Shown in pieces: positions 1 through 13,400 of a stretch of DNA of 64,000 nt. The stretch's first letter is position 1. The number at the start of each line of letters is the position of its first letter. A program made the position numbers and the translations under genes. A model generated the notes under the pieces. The model worked only from the letters and a program-made list of their open reading frames with translations, did no database searches and was not told the DNA's origin. Source of the stretch: Pteria penguin (taxonomy: Eukaryota > Mollusca > Bivalvia > Pterioida > Pteriidae); contig CM068583.1 of NCBI GenBank assembly GCA_035048485.1, forward strand, positions 45,323,790-45,387,789, read 5' to 3'.

Positions 1-924
1 CCAAGATGTACCTATGGTGCAAGTTTGGAAGCTGTAGCACCTATACTTTCTCAAATACTGAGTTACCCCAAACTACTTAACTGGACAGGGTTGGGAACAC
101 AGATGCTGTAGATATAGCATAAGTTCATCTCAACTTCGTTGAAATAAGCAAATAACAAAAATACACATATAGTTAATGTTTTACAGGCTGTATTCTTGTT
201 TTATAGTTCATATCAACTCAAAATTCAACTTATTCCTCATGTTTATTAACATTGTTAATTCTCTAAAAAGAATTTTTAAAAACACAGGTTAAATAAGTTA
301 TCTGTAACATTGATATGTACCATGTTTTTGACATCTGTAACTCCTGTAGCACTGCAATATATTACTCTTGCTTTTGGAAGCATTCTGAAATACAGAGCAA
401 AGTTTTCTATCAAAATTTATTTTTTCAATACACTACATTCCACACATAACTAGAACTGTCAGCAGAGCATGACTATTTCCCCTTCCCCCTACATTATATC
501 TTGCTCCCTTTTAAATATTAACACTTGGAATCATCGTCCTTCAAAAACCTTTACTGATTACAGTCTTCCATTGTGTCATGTTTGCTTGAAATGCACAAAT
601 GGTTAAGGAAGAGTTGCCATGAAAAGATCGACTTATGTAATGCCATATAATTTCTGTGCATCTTCTCTCAAGCCAACCTACACATCATGTACTTTCCCTG
701 TGCCAAGTTTGGTTAAATTCATTATAGAAATTAGAGGAATTCCCATGACAATGTTAACATGTGTAATATAAAAATTTCTATATGTCCATAGTGGTAACTC
801 TTGGAAAATTTTAGGTATCAAAATTATCTCTTTTCATTCAAATCTATACATGAAGGTCTTTCTTTGTGAAAAAGTTAGATTGAAATCACTACAGTGATTT
901 TGAAGTATTTGAGATGACAATGTC
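1..924. other. Intron sequence, no coding signal
   Basis: AT-rich DNA with no exon of the SBNO-like gene that I could join in phase after the exon ending at 4407. The next exon of that gene is expected beyond the left edge. No repeat boundary is visible here. Confidence 0.5.
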
Positions 925-2265
925 AAACTAGAACTGTCCTAACTGGACAAATACCCCCTGCAGCACCAAAATTCAAAATAGGGCATAAAACTATATATGA
1001 CCAATATTTAAGTTTTGGAGAAGAAGGTGAAGGTCAAGGGGGTTGTGTAAATTCTTCTTGTATCAGTGTACAGGACTTGTCATACGGAATACACATATGT
1101 AACATGGACTCCCTTTCTCTCTGACTATACTTTACCGGCAAAGTTAAAGTTTTTCCAAAAAAGTCAAATGTCAAGGCCAAGGTCACACGGTCAAAATGCT
1201 GGTACTGACTGAAAGGTCTTGCCACAAGGAATACACATATTTAGTATGAAGGTCCCATCTCTTTTCTTTCAAAAGTTATGGCTAAGGTTAAAGTTTTTAC
1301 AAAGTAGGTCAAACATCGAGACCAAGGTCACAGGGTAAAAAATGTTGGTATCGACAAAAAGGTCTTGCCACAAGGAATATACATGTGTAGTAAGAAGGTC
1401 CCATCTCTTTTCTTTCAAAAGTTATGGCTAAGGTTAAAGTATTTAAAAGGTAAGTCAAATGTCAAGGCCAAGGTCACAAGGACAATAATTTTGGTACCAA
1501 AAGAAAGGTCTTGCCACAAGGAATACATGTGTAGTATGAATACCAAGTCACTTTTGGTTCAAAAGGTATGGCTAAGGTTAAAGATTTTAAAAAGTAGATC
1601 AAATGTCAAAAAAAGACCAAGGTCACAAGGTAAAAAATTTTGGTACCAAAAGAAAGGTCTTGCCACAAAGAATATACATGTATAGTATGAATACCCAGTC
1701 TCTTTTGGTTCAAAAGTTATAGCTATGGTTAAAGTTTTTAAAAAGTAGGTCAAATGTCAAGGGCAAGGTCACAACGTCAAAAATTTTGGTACCAAAAGAA
1801 AGATCTTGCCACAAGGAATATACATGTGTAGTATGAATACCCAGTCTCTTAAGGTTCAAAAGTTATAGCTAAGGTTAAAGTTTTTAAAAAGTAGGTCAAA
1901 TGTCAAAGGCAAGGTCACAACGTCAAAAATGTTGGTACCAAAATAAAGATCTTACCACAAGGAATATACATGTGTAGTATGAATACCCAGTCTCTTAAGG
2001 TTCAAAAGTTATAGCTAAGGTTAAAGTTTTTAAAAAGTAGGTCAAATGTCAAAGGCAAGGTCACAAGGTCAATAATTTTGGTACCAAAAGAAAGGTTTTG
2101 CCACAAGGAATATACATGTAAAGTATGAATACCCAGTATCTTTTGGTTCAAAAGTTATGGTCAAGGTTAAAGTTTTCTGGACAGACAGACAGACGGACTG
2201 ACAGACAGACAGAGGGACAAGGTGATTCCTATATACCCCCCAAACTTGGTTTGCGGGGGGTATAA
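925..2265 (+). repeat. AGGTCA-module repeat, family A, copy 1
   Basis: The element opens with CTAGAACTGTCCTAACTGG followed by ACAAATACCCCC, and closes with a GACA-rich microsatellite (about 2180-2215) and a hairpin of TATACCCCCC and GGGGGGTATA (about 2230-2265). Between these lie about five tandem units of 146 bp: the phrase TTGGTACCAAAAG recurs near 1491, 1640, 1786, 1932 and 2078. Each unit carries several AAGGTCA and GGTCAAA words. A second copy with the same start and end lies at 5553-6927. Short open frames inside are by-products of the repeat. The mechanism of movement is unknown to me. Confidence 0.75.
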
Positions 2266-2429
2266 ATATGTAATATAATATAAATTCTGTGTGTCAAGGG
2301 CCATATTCGGTGGGATACACGTTCAAAACTTTACATTACAGTACAAATTTAGAACTTTATAAAATGATTACATCAAAATGCCAAATTTGCAATTAAATAA
2401 AGAAATAATCTCTTTGAGGTCTTTAAAAC

Positions 2430-4015
2430 AAGATATGTTTGTGAAACATGATTGCCCCTGGCAGCAACAAATTTTAACCTGTACTGAAGAAAATTCTACT
2501 AGCCAAACAAAAGGTCTTTAATCTTTATAAATTTTAATTTATTTCTCTTTAAAATTCATGATTCATCATTATACATGAAGTCTTAATCATTATAACACTT
2601 GTCATGGCACTAAATTTTGTGTTGTTAAAAGCATGTCATTTACTAAGACATATCTGCAATCTGTTGGGCTGAAACAATACTTATCGTGATCCACCTGTAT
2701 GATGATTTTTATATGAAACACTATTTCTTAAAATTACTCAAAAACTGTAATTGAGAGATTGATTACCTGATCTAAACTTAACTATGTCCATTAAATAGTC
2801 TCATTGAAATATCATTGGGACACTTTATATTAACTTATTTTAAAATAGAAACAGAATCATAAAGACCACATCACATTTTCCCGACTTTTTAATTTCATTA
2901 TCCATTTGAGCGCATGATTATAGGTAAATCACTTCCTTGGCAACTAGATAATAACTTGTTCATGCATTAAGGATAATTCATCTGATATAAATTGTATTCT
3001 GGGAGAAAATTTAAAATATGTTTTGATTTCAACTTTCAAAATTCGAGTTAATACAATTTTGATATTAACAATTTTCTAAAATAAAATTTAAAATCATTAA
3101 TGTTCAAAATAATTTACAATATGCAGGCCTTCAAGCCACCTTTCTTGAAAATTTAGGACAATTTTTCAGGATTTCAGGATAATTATAGAATTTTCTGAAA
3201 AAAAATTCAGATATTTTTAGGACATATACTTACTTTGAAACAGCTTTTTATCACTGACTTACAGCTTTCATTCCAGCTTTCAAACCTGTTGATAACTCTT
3301 GCATTATGAAGCATTGAGATCTAATAGCCTCCTTGTGCTTCGCTATGCCTCATCATCAACTGATTTGAGAACTGGAATAAATGCTCTGGAATAATATACG
3401 GAAAAGATTTTGATAATTAAATCGTATAAATGTGCATTAATTGCACCATTACGTATCATGCACTTTTGCTTTCACACTAATATAAGTAAGAAATGAATAA
3501 TGACTATTACGGGTAAAATTTAGGATTTTAACACAAAATCTAGGAGATTTTTAGGATTTTCCTTCATATTCCTTTATAGGCATTTTAACTTTTTACGATT
3601 TTAGCAAACTGTTTGAAAATTTAGGATTTTTAAGGATTTTAGGACGGATTTGAAGCCCTGAATAGGCCATCACTGAAAAAGTGTTAAAGAAATCAAAGAC
3701 ATTTACTTATTCAAAACTGTACTTTAAAGAGATAAAGAAGTGGACTAAACTGTATAAATTATAAAATGAAATCCTTTTAAGTCATTCTTACAATAGATGA
3801 ATTGATCTAAACTTGAGACAAATATATCATACACCGAATAGAAAGAAAATATCCAGCCTCATCCATTTATGATTTGAGATCGTTTAAGCTTAAGCAATTT
3901 GTCATCTTTTGATCTTGATAATTTCATCATTATTTTTACTAGCCAGTTGGGAAATTTCAAAAACAATTCTAATAGCCCAAGGGAATTTTTGGTAGCTCTA
4001 GGCGTCAGGCTAGAG
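2430..4015. repeat. Old dispersed repeat, shared with 22.37-23.29 kb
   Basis: Several stretches match the interior of the element at 22171-23559 in the same order: a segment around 2660-2760, the segment starting GTTAAAGAAATCAAAGACAT near 3682, and the CTAGCC-rich end near 3940-4010. CTACTAGCC/CTAATAGCCC words recur near both ends. It is interrupted by a younger element at 3124-3660. The left boundary is unclear; a piece with TGTTTGTGAAACATGATTGC near 2445 looks like the start of repeat family B. Confidence 0.5.
3124..3660. mobile_element. hAT-like non-autonomous element (TTTAGGA type)
   Basis: The ends are CAGGCCTTCAA and TTGAAGCCCTG, an imperfect inverted pair. The flanks are AATATG (3118-3123) and AATAGG (3661-3666), a 5/6 target duplication. 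The related older repeat near 22.93 kb reads AATATGCCGTCA without any insert, which serves as an empty site. Near each end the word TTTAGGA or AGGATTTT is repeated several times. It is 537 bp with no open frame. The hAT assignment is inferred from the CAGGG-type ends and short duplication. Confidence 0.6.
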
Positions 4016-4406
4016 AGGGTTTGGAAAGACTGCTAAACCTTTGTAATAAAGTGAAAATAAGTGAAACAAAATTCAAAGTAAAAAGCTTGAAGTTATTTAT
4101 TTTCAACGTACATCCATATCATTCTACTAGATTGTGCATTTCTAAATTACATTAATTAAAATTTAAGATGCTTATTTTGTAGTTCTTTTGATTTCAATAT
4201 TTTTTGAAGCAACAAATTTGTATACTTATAAAAGGTTTTTAACATGTGCATAATTATCTATGGATGGCAGCATTTATCGTTTAATTTTCTTATTTATAAA
4301 ATCTAATATCTTTGTTTATTTCTGCTAAAAACACAATTTTATTACCAGTAGTTTTTGCTAATTTATTATCTTTGAATTAATGTAACTGCCAATGCTAATT
4401 TATTAC

Positions 4407-7400
4407 CTTTGAATTGATGTAACAGCCACTGCAACTTTAGTACTAGCCTGTTCTTTTCCCTGAAAGCAAAATGTACATTGTCATAAATATATGGGTGCAA
4501 ACTTAATATTCTTATAGAAACTCATATCAAACATTACATAATACAAAACAATAAAGTAGACTTCTTTCTACTTACTTATATATTTCACAATTCATACCTA
4601 CATACAGAGTTTGTGTTATCTATATCTTACTGGTACAAAGTTTTTGGCTTTATGACATTCATCAAACACAAGACACCCATCAAATTCCTCGCCGCCACAC
4701 CATTTAACCAGCTGCTGTAGTCGACTTTGACGTGCATTACTAAATGCCCCTAATGAAAAAGTTTATAAATATAAAGAAATCATGTGTGTTTAAAGCAAAT
4801 GTACCACAAAGTATAAAATAACAATGTCTATTAATTTAATTTGCACAGAAAGACAATTCAAAAGGAGTATCAAGGGCCAGACATGTTCAAGTGTATTACC
4901 AATGTAAATGGTGTCACAATGAGTTTTCATAAAACCTTGAACCTCAGTGAAAAAAAAATCATATCTAACCATTTTTTAAATACAACATCAGAAACTAAAT
5001 TTTAGACAAGTTTGCTGTATTTACAGACAACAAGTAACTGCTGAAGATGGTGTTGCCAAATTACAAAGCTTTAAGGCACAATATAAACCATTCAACCATG
5101 AAATTAAAAAAAAAACTGACATGGTTTCATTTCCTATCAAAATTATATATAAGTAATCTTACTTGATAAGTACTATATCTGTGGCTCTTCAAATTTTTAT
5201 AAATTTTATTCAATCAGAAACTCAACAGTATATTATCAAACAAGACATATGGATGGATGGATGGATTACCAGATAGACAGAAAAATATCATACATCTTTA
5301 GATTGGAAATGCTTTACATTCAAGCCAAAATTTACCATAGAAATATACAACTCCACTCTTAACTGCCCTCTTCTCTTTCATTACTTCACCTTACCTTATA
5401 AATGAATGTTATTTCAGACATACCTCCCTTCTGTATAGAGGATACCAGAGTAGCATAGGTACTGAATATAACACCTTCCTTAATGTCTGCTGGCAAACCA
5501 AGAGCCCTAAAAATCAAAATGAAAATAAACAAGTATAGTCTAGATGCGAATAAAAACTAGAGCAGTCCTAACGGGACAAATACCCCTCACCCCATCCATA
5601 GCAGAAAACATGCAATAATTCATCCTAATATACATCACTGGTATAAGTGTAATGGATGTCCCACTAACAAGCACATTTTGAGAAATAATCAATGAAAACA
5701 ATGTTTTACCCATTGTGTCTATTGTGACCTTGACCTTTGACCTATGACCTTGGTTCAAGGTCATGACGCACCCTTGGATCCTAAGCAACAATTCTGTGAA
5801 ATATTACTGAAATCAGTGCTCAGGGGGAAAAGTTATGGCCCAGACAAGGTTTTACTTATTGTGTCTATCATGACCTTGACCTTTGACCTATGACCTTGGT
5901 TCAAAGTCATAACACACCCTTGGATCCTAAGCAACAATTCTGTGAAGTATTATTGAAATCTGTGCACAGAGGAAGAAGTTATGTCCCCAACAAGGTTTTT
6001 CTTGTTGTTTCTTTTAAGACCTTGACCTCTGACCTATAGACACACCCTTGGATCCTCAGCTACAATTCTGTGACATATTATTGAAATCTGTGCACAGGGT
6101 GAAAAGTTATGGCTTGGAAAAAGTTTTTCTTATTGTGTCTATTATGACCTTAACCTTTGACCTATGACCTTGAACCGGTCATGACACACCCTTTGGTCCT
6201 AAGCAACAATTATGTGAAGTATTATTGAAATCCGTGCACAGAGGAAGAAATTATGGCCAGAACAAAGTTTTACTTATTGTGTCTATCATGACCTTTAACT
6301 CTGACCTATGACCTTCGGTCAAGGTCATGACACACCCCACCCTTTGGTCATGGGCAACAATCCTGTGAATTATTATCATATTCTATCCACCAAATAAAAA
6401 GAAAAACAATTTTAACAACCAGGTCCAAAGTGACCTTGATGTTTGACCTTGGCAAGGTCATGCCACACCCCACCCTTTGGTCATGGGCAACAATCCTGTG
6501 AAATATCTAAATCCATCCATCCAATAAAAAGATATGGCCGGGACACAAATTTAACAACCAATTTCACAGCGACCTTGACCTTTGACTTATGACCTTGTGT
6601 CAAGGTCATGACAAACCCTTGGGTCATGGGCAATAATCCTATGTAATATTATCTAAATACATCCACCCAATAAAAAGATATGGCCCGGACACGGTTTTAA
6701 CAACCAAGTCCACAGTGACCTTGACCTTTGATTTATGACCTTGGGTCAAGGTCATGACAAACCCTTGGGTCATGGGCAACAATATTGTGAAATATTATCT
6801 AAATCCATCCACCCAATAAAAAGATACGACCCGGACACGAATCGGACAGGCAGACAGACAGACGGACATGGTGATTCCTATATACCCACTAAACTTCGTT
6901 TGCGGGGAGGGGGGGGGGAGGGTATAATAATGGCTCTACATACAACAAAAATATGCAATGGCATCGCTGCATCACTAAACATCCGGAGGGGAGTGTTGTG
7001 CATTTTCAAATTTAATTATTTTTTAGATGTTAAGTGCTTAAGAGGATAAAAAATGAATGTGATCTTTGTACAGATTGTGTTTGGGGCAACAACAATCCTC
7101 CTTTGGACAATAATTATAGTGATTTAAATCAATTTATCTAAGCACTGTCAACGACCAATTCAATCTTGGGAATTGGTATTTTCCCACCAAGTATAAAATA
7201 TACAATATAAATATACTCAGGGACTTTAAAAACGCCTATATGTTTTTTTTCATATAAAAACATAAATGTTTTGAAAATAAATCGATTTGAATATCTGCTT
7301 GATATTGTGTGATATGGGTAACTTTCATGCTATCGGCGAGACAAATCACTCAACCATTACGTAATATTGCTCACCCATGTGCTTTTCAGAAATACTCAAC

Positions 7401-10400
7401 CATGTGCTCTACATTGAGTCATTTTCTTCAGAAATAACGTATACTGGTACCTAGAGCCTTTATCTATCCTGATTTCAAACTTTGCTGCATTATAACTAAC
7501 GCGAGAAATGCCGAGACTGTCTGAGCAAAAGAGGTATGGTGTTCTTGGCCTTGTAAATGCCGGCGTAAATCAAGGTATCATCACAGGACGCTTCAACGTC
7601 CATTTGTCTACACTCACGAGACTGGTACTGAATTATCAGACCACAGGAAGTGTTAAGGATTGTCCTCAAAGTGGTCAGTCACGCGTAATGACAAGACGTC
7701 AAGACGTTTTCATAAGGCAACATCATCTACGTGACAGGTTTGCGACAGCCGTAAGCACGTCAAGAGATGTGATAGGTCGTCACGGTAGGCAAATCCACCC
7801 CAGGACAGTACGCCGACGATTGAAAGAGCAAGGTTTGCTAATCGACGTAATTGACATGATGTAGTTTTCAGCAACGAATCAAGATTCAATTTGTCCATGG
7901 CTCACGGAAGACAGCGCATTTATAGGAGACGCAATGAACGTTTTGCCGCAAACTGCACAATTGAGCATGACAAATTTGGCGGAGGTGGCGTCACGGTTTG
8001 AAGAGCAATCAATCAACATTTTAAGTCATCACTGGTTACTATGAGGAACACTCTTACTGCGAGGCGCTACTTCGATGACGTTTTACAGCCTGAGCTCCTT
8101 CCATTAATTCAACGTCACCAAACTGTCAACAATCCGTTGAAGTTTCAACAAGACAACGCACGTCCGCACACAGCTAGAGTCACCTTAAACTTTCTAAACA
8201 TCCAGGGAATTAATGTAATGGATTTCCAAGCACGTTTACCCGACCTCAATCTTATAGAGCACATGTGGGATGAGTTAGGGAGACGCTTGCGTAACGTCAC
8301 CGTCAACCAAGAACTGTGTTGGCACGTGCTCTTCGAGAAGAGTGGAATAATATTCCTATGAGAAAAATTCGAACTTTTTGTCAATCCATGCAGTCCAAAT
8401 TGCGTGCATGCATTAAAGCAAATGGAGGGGCATACTCGTTACTAAACAAAACACATGAAATTTTGGACATGGTATACATAACTGATGAAATCAAATCATT
8501 TTTTAAAAGAAACGTCTGATAGTATCTATCATATTGTCAAATATAATTCAAATTTTAGAAATAAATCAATTTTGATGCAATTATTTACCCTAGTTGTTGA
8601 TTAAACTATAATGATATTAGATAGGCGTTTTTAAAGTCCCTGAGTATATATGATTGAAAAAAAACCTCCCTGCCCCATCATTATTTGAAACAAGAGGCCC
8701 AAGTGGGCCTATATCGCTCACCTGAGTACCTATATTATCAGTCATGCATGAAGGAAAAATTCATTTATTTTTGCATTAATGTGACCAAGTCAACACAGAT
8801 GTTGAAAATATGTCAAATTTTATTTCAGGCTAGAATAAAAAACAACACTTTTTTGCACATCCATTCAGGTGATTTTGATATTAAGCATTTCCTTTGTCTC
8901 TGCAAGAAGTCATTCAGGGCAACAAGTTAGTCATTTTCTTTAGGTGGGGCCTTTTGTTGACTGATTTCAAGTCTGGGTCATGAACAACAATTGTTTCAAA
9001 TATTGTCCAGATCTAACTTAAAATTGCCTAATTTCATATGTTGAGTGTTGAGAAACATCTAAAATCTTATTTAGATGTGTAAAGAAATGAACAAAAATTT
9101 TTGACCACAGCTGGATTTCAACCGCTACTCTCCATATTTCAATTACCAAGTGGTATATGTACTATTGTGAGAACTGCTTTTTAGACATGGTGGCATTATC
9201 TGTTAACCAATTTGGATGAAATTTACCAAATTGATAGAGGACTTTTAGTACTTCATGTATTCCATGTTTCATTAAAATCTTTCATGTGGTATAACAGCAG
9301 AAGTGAAAAATGTGATTAAAATTGTTCCTATAACACCCTCATTTGGAAGTCTTAAAAAATTCATAGAACATCCAAACAGAGAGATATTGACAAAATTCTT
9401 TCAAAGTAACAATCCTTCCCCTAAGTATGATCACAATAGTCCATAAGAAATCATCATTATCAATTAACTAGGAAATAAGACACTTTTTTCTGCATTGAAT
9501 CACCAAGTCCAAAGAAATGTCGAAAAAAATTCTAAAATTTGATTTTGGAAGGGAACCAAAATGACAATACATCTTCACTCATCCCTCTAGATCATTTCTA
9601 TGCATTCTGTTTGTCTCTGTATACTGCCCGTATGAAAAAGAATATTGTTAAACGAGGGAACTCTTTTGTGACCTACTCTTGACTATGGTGGCGCCACCTG
9701 TAAAGAGGTCTGGACGAAAACAACAGAATTTGAAGAGGATCATAAGTGACTTATTTCTACCAAGATTTATTAAAATCCTTCAAACAGTTTTGTATAAAAA
9801 TTTTAAAATGTTAAAAATGGCCAACCCCCCCCCCCCCCCCCTTTTTTTTTTTGGAAGTCTTAAACGTAAAATTCCTAATTTCATATGTTGAGTGTTGAGA
9901 AACATCTAAAAACTTATTTAGATGTGTAAAAAAAAAAAAAAATATTTTGACCACAGCTGGATTTGAACCGCTACTCTCCATATTTCAATTACCTAGTGGT
10001 ATATGTACCATTGTGAGACCTACTTTTAGACATGGTGGCATTATCTGTTAACCAATTTGGATGATCCGCACAAAAAACAAAACCTTTGAAAAGGACTATG
10101 AGTACTTGCATCCTACCCAGTTTTATCACAATCCTTCAAGTTGTTCTGTAGATCAAGTTGAAAATACGAAAAATTGTCCCCCCCCCCCCCCCCCTTTTCT
10201 TGGAAGTCTTAAAAAATTCATAAAAAATTCAAAAATCGAGATATTGAAAAAATTCCTTCACACCAGCATTCCTTACCATAGAAATGATTAAATGAAACCA
10301 AATGAATGCATCAATGTTTACTAAAAGAAAATAATAACTCTTTAATGCATTAAAATAACAAAGTCCAAAATAAAAATGAAAAAACGTCAAAAATTTGATT

Positions 10401-13400
10401 TCGGAATGGAACCAAAAATAACAACACTACATCACACATCCCTCTAGAACATTCCTATTCATACGGTTAGTCTCTTTATGCCCCCGATCTGAATAAGAAG
10501 TTTGTCAAAGGAGGGTACCCTCTGTGACCTACTTTTGTCTGTGGTGGTGCCACCTGTTGATGGATCCTGACAAAGATGACCACATTTGTCGGGGACCTTG
10601 AGTACTTGATGCATGCCAATTTCATTGAATTCCAGCAAGTGGTTTCTGAAGAAAAAGTTCAAACTGTGAAATGTTTACACCAATTGTCCCACCCCCCTTT
10701 TTCTTGAAAGTCTTAAAAAATTCATAAAAAATCCAAAACATAAAATATTGAAAAATTTTCTTCGCAGTAGTATTTCTTACCATCAAAATGATCAAATTAA
10801 ACCAAATTAATGCATCAATGTTTACTAAAAGACAAAAATACTTCTTTTCTGCATTAAAATTACAAAGTCCAAAAAAACGTAAAAAAAAACGTCCAAAAAT
10901 TATTTATCGGATTTTCAACGATATGAACAAACTTTAGACACACATCCTTCTAGATCACTCAGATGCCATTAGTTTTATAGTCCATACACTGGTTCTGGAG
11001 AAGAAGATTTTCAAAGAGGGGTACCCTCTGAGATCTATTTTAGCAATGGTGGCGCCACCTATTGAGGGATTTATATGAAATGAACAAACTTGGTAGAGGA
11101 CCCCTAGTACTTCATCCACACCAAGTTTCATGCAAATCCTTTAAGCGGTTCTGAAGAAGAAGTTGAAAATGTGAAAAGTTTACGGACGGACGACGGACGA
11201 CAGACGACGGACGACGGACGGACGACGGACGAAGAGTGATGCCAATAGCTCACTTGAGCCTTTGGCTCAGGTGAGCTAAAAAAGTGTCTGAGAAATTAAA
11301 CATTAATTTTGTTTGGCATAACGTATACATATTACCAGGGACGTGTATATCTAAATATATACACGTCCCTGATATTACATAATGTTCAAGACACAATATT
11401 TAACACTTCATTAATTAAGAATCACAAATAAAGAATATCACAGACAGAATTTTTTAAGATCACAATTTCACAGATGGAAAATTTGATAGACTAAAATGAT
11501 GACAACAAAATATAAATCTGATTATCACCGTTATGGATATTGCCTAGGATAACCCATAAAAGCAATATATTAAATTGCTTATTTCCAATGGGACATTAAA
11601 TAACCATCTTATTCACGATTCTCATAATGTTTTAACATCATTTATATTTAGAAACATACAACATTTACCTAAATATTTATATTGCATTTTCATTATCAGA
11701 GGATATGCGGGAAGATCGATCTTTAAATTTGTCATATATGTGAAAAAGAACTAAAGTTCCAGAACATGTTGGGGAAAACTTCAATTGAAATATCTCATAA
11801 AAACAAGCGATACAAGATCAAGACAAATGCTTTGTCCGGAGAATTACACAATCGAGTACATCCGACGGTGTCGGTGGTAAACACATCGCAAAGTAGTCAC
11901 AACTACATATTATTACGCGAAATTTGAAAACATTAATGCAACTCCTTTTTCGAGTTATTGAAACTAGTTTATGTTTAGTTTAAATTAACTGAGCTAAAGG
12001 TACATTGTGCTGATCAAAAATTTTTAAGACATCATCAGTCATTTTTCGGCACTTTATTTTTCAGCGGCGTAGTAAGCTCTATATCGGTAGTGAAAGTTAT
12101 AACCCCTGAAAAGAAAGTGATTGCAATGAGTACGGCTTCACCGAAGCCGACTCAAAAATTGTTAAGATGACATGGATTTTAATTTTATCTAATGAAAAAA
12201 TAATTGCATAAATACGTCAAAATAACATAAAAATATTTACAACATTATAAAATAAAAACTCGAATTTTAAATTTAACCAATAAAATCATTACTTTCTCTT
12301 TGATTTGCAGGTAAAAATAAATGAGATTTTATGGCCTACCTAAAATTTGATTTGTTACCAATTTGTTTCACATATAGTGGCAATCTGTTCCAGTCAAGAA
12401 TGGCATTATAATAAAAATTTGATGTCCCTTGAGAGCCAACTCTGGGTACTACATAGTTATTATTTATAGCCGCTCTAGTGTTACCCTAGTGTTCTCACTA
12501 GTTTTTTTCAATGCAGTGCTACAAACTGTGAACTCTTTTCACTTCCAAAATTGTAAAGTGCTATGAACTCTAGGAAACTATTAAACCACACGTGACATCT
12601 TCATTGTTCATATCATTATTGTCAAACTAGATTTGATTGTTTAAGTGATATTTTCATTTTTATGCCCTGGTTTTCATCATTTTTGTTTTTCAAACATTTC
12701 TTTAGTGGACTTTCATCTAACTCAACTGAGGTGTGGAAAAACAAACTTATTTTTAATAACGGCCGTATGACATTGTATTTGTCCAATGCCACTGACTTAA
12801 TCAAGCTATGTACAAGATAAACAGTGTGTCAAGACAAACATGGAAAATTATGACCACCTGAATCTGGACTTGCACCTGATCACTTCCTCCTTTTTTCATT
12901 GCACACTCTACCAATGAAATATGCTTTTTCTTGACATTTTCTCACAAGTTAATGGAGTGGCATTATACAAGGCTGCCCATTATACAAGGGTGATTACGAT
13001 TATCTGTAAAGGTTCAAAGCTTCATCAAATGTGAAAACAAGCTGTGTTTGTGAAACACTAATGCCCCTGGTGGCACCAAAATCCAAAAAGTTATTTTTAG
13101 TGTGAAGGTCATTGTCAAGGTCAAAAGGTCATCGACCTTGGTGTCATTTGGAAGGGATTCATTAGTTGAGTATGCATGTCAATATGAAGTCTCTATCCCT
13201 CATGGTTCAAAAGTTATAGCCAAGGTTAAAGTTGACAACAGACAGACAAACAAACAAACGAACAGACAGGACAAAAACAATATACCCCCCGATATATCGA
13301 TTCAGGGGCATGAAAAAAATACTTTCTTGTACATACCTAGTTTCTCTGTCAAGTTCTTGACATCCATCTATAACTCTTATATAACATCCTAAATCTGTCA

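Noticed and set aside
1365..1685. Open frame of 106 codons in plus strand
   Set aside because: The frame follows the 146-bp tandem module and repeats its own peptide; a by-product of the repeat.
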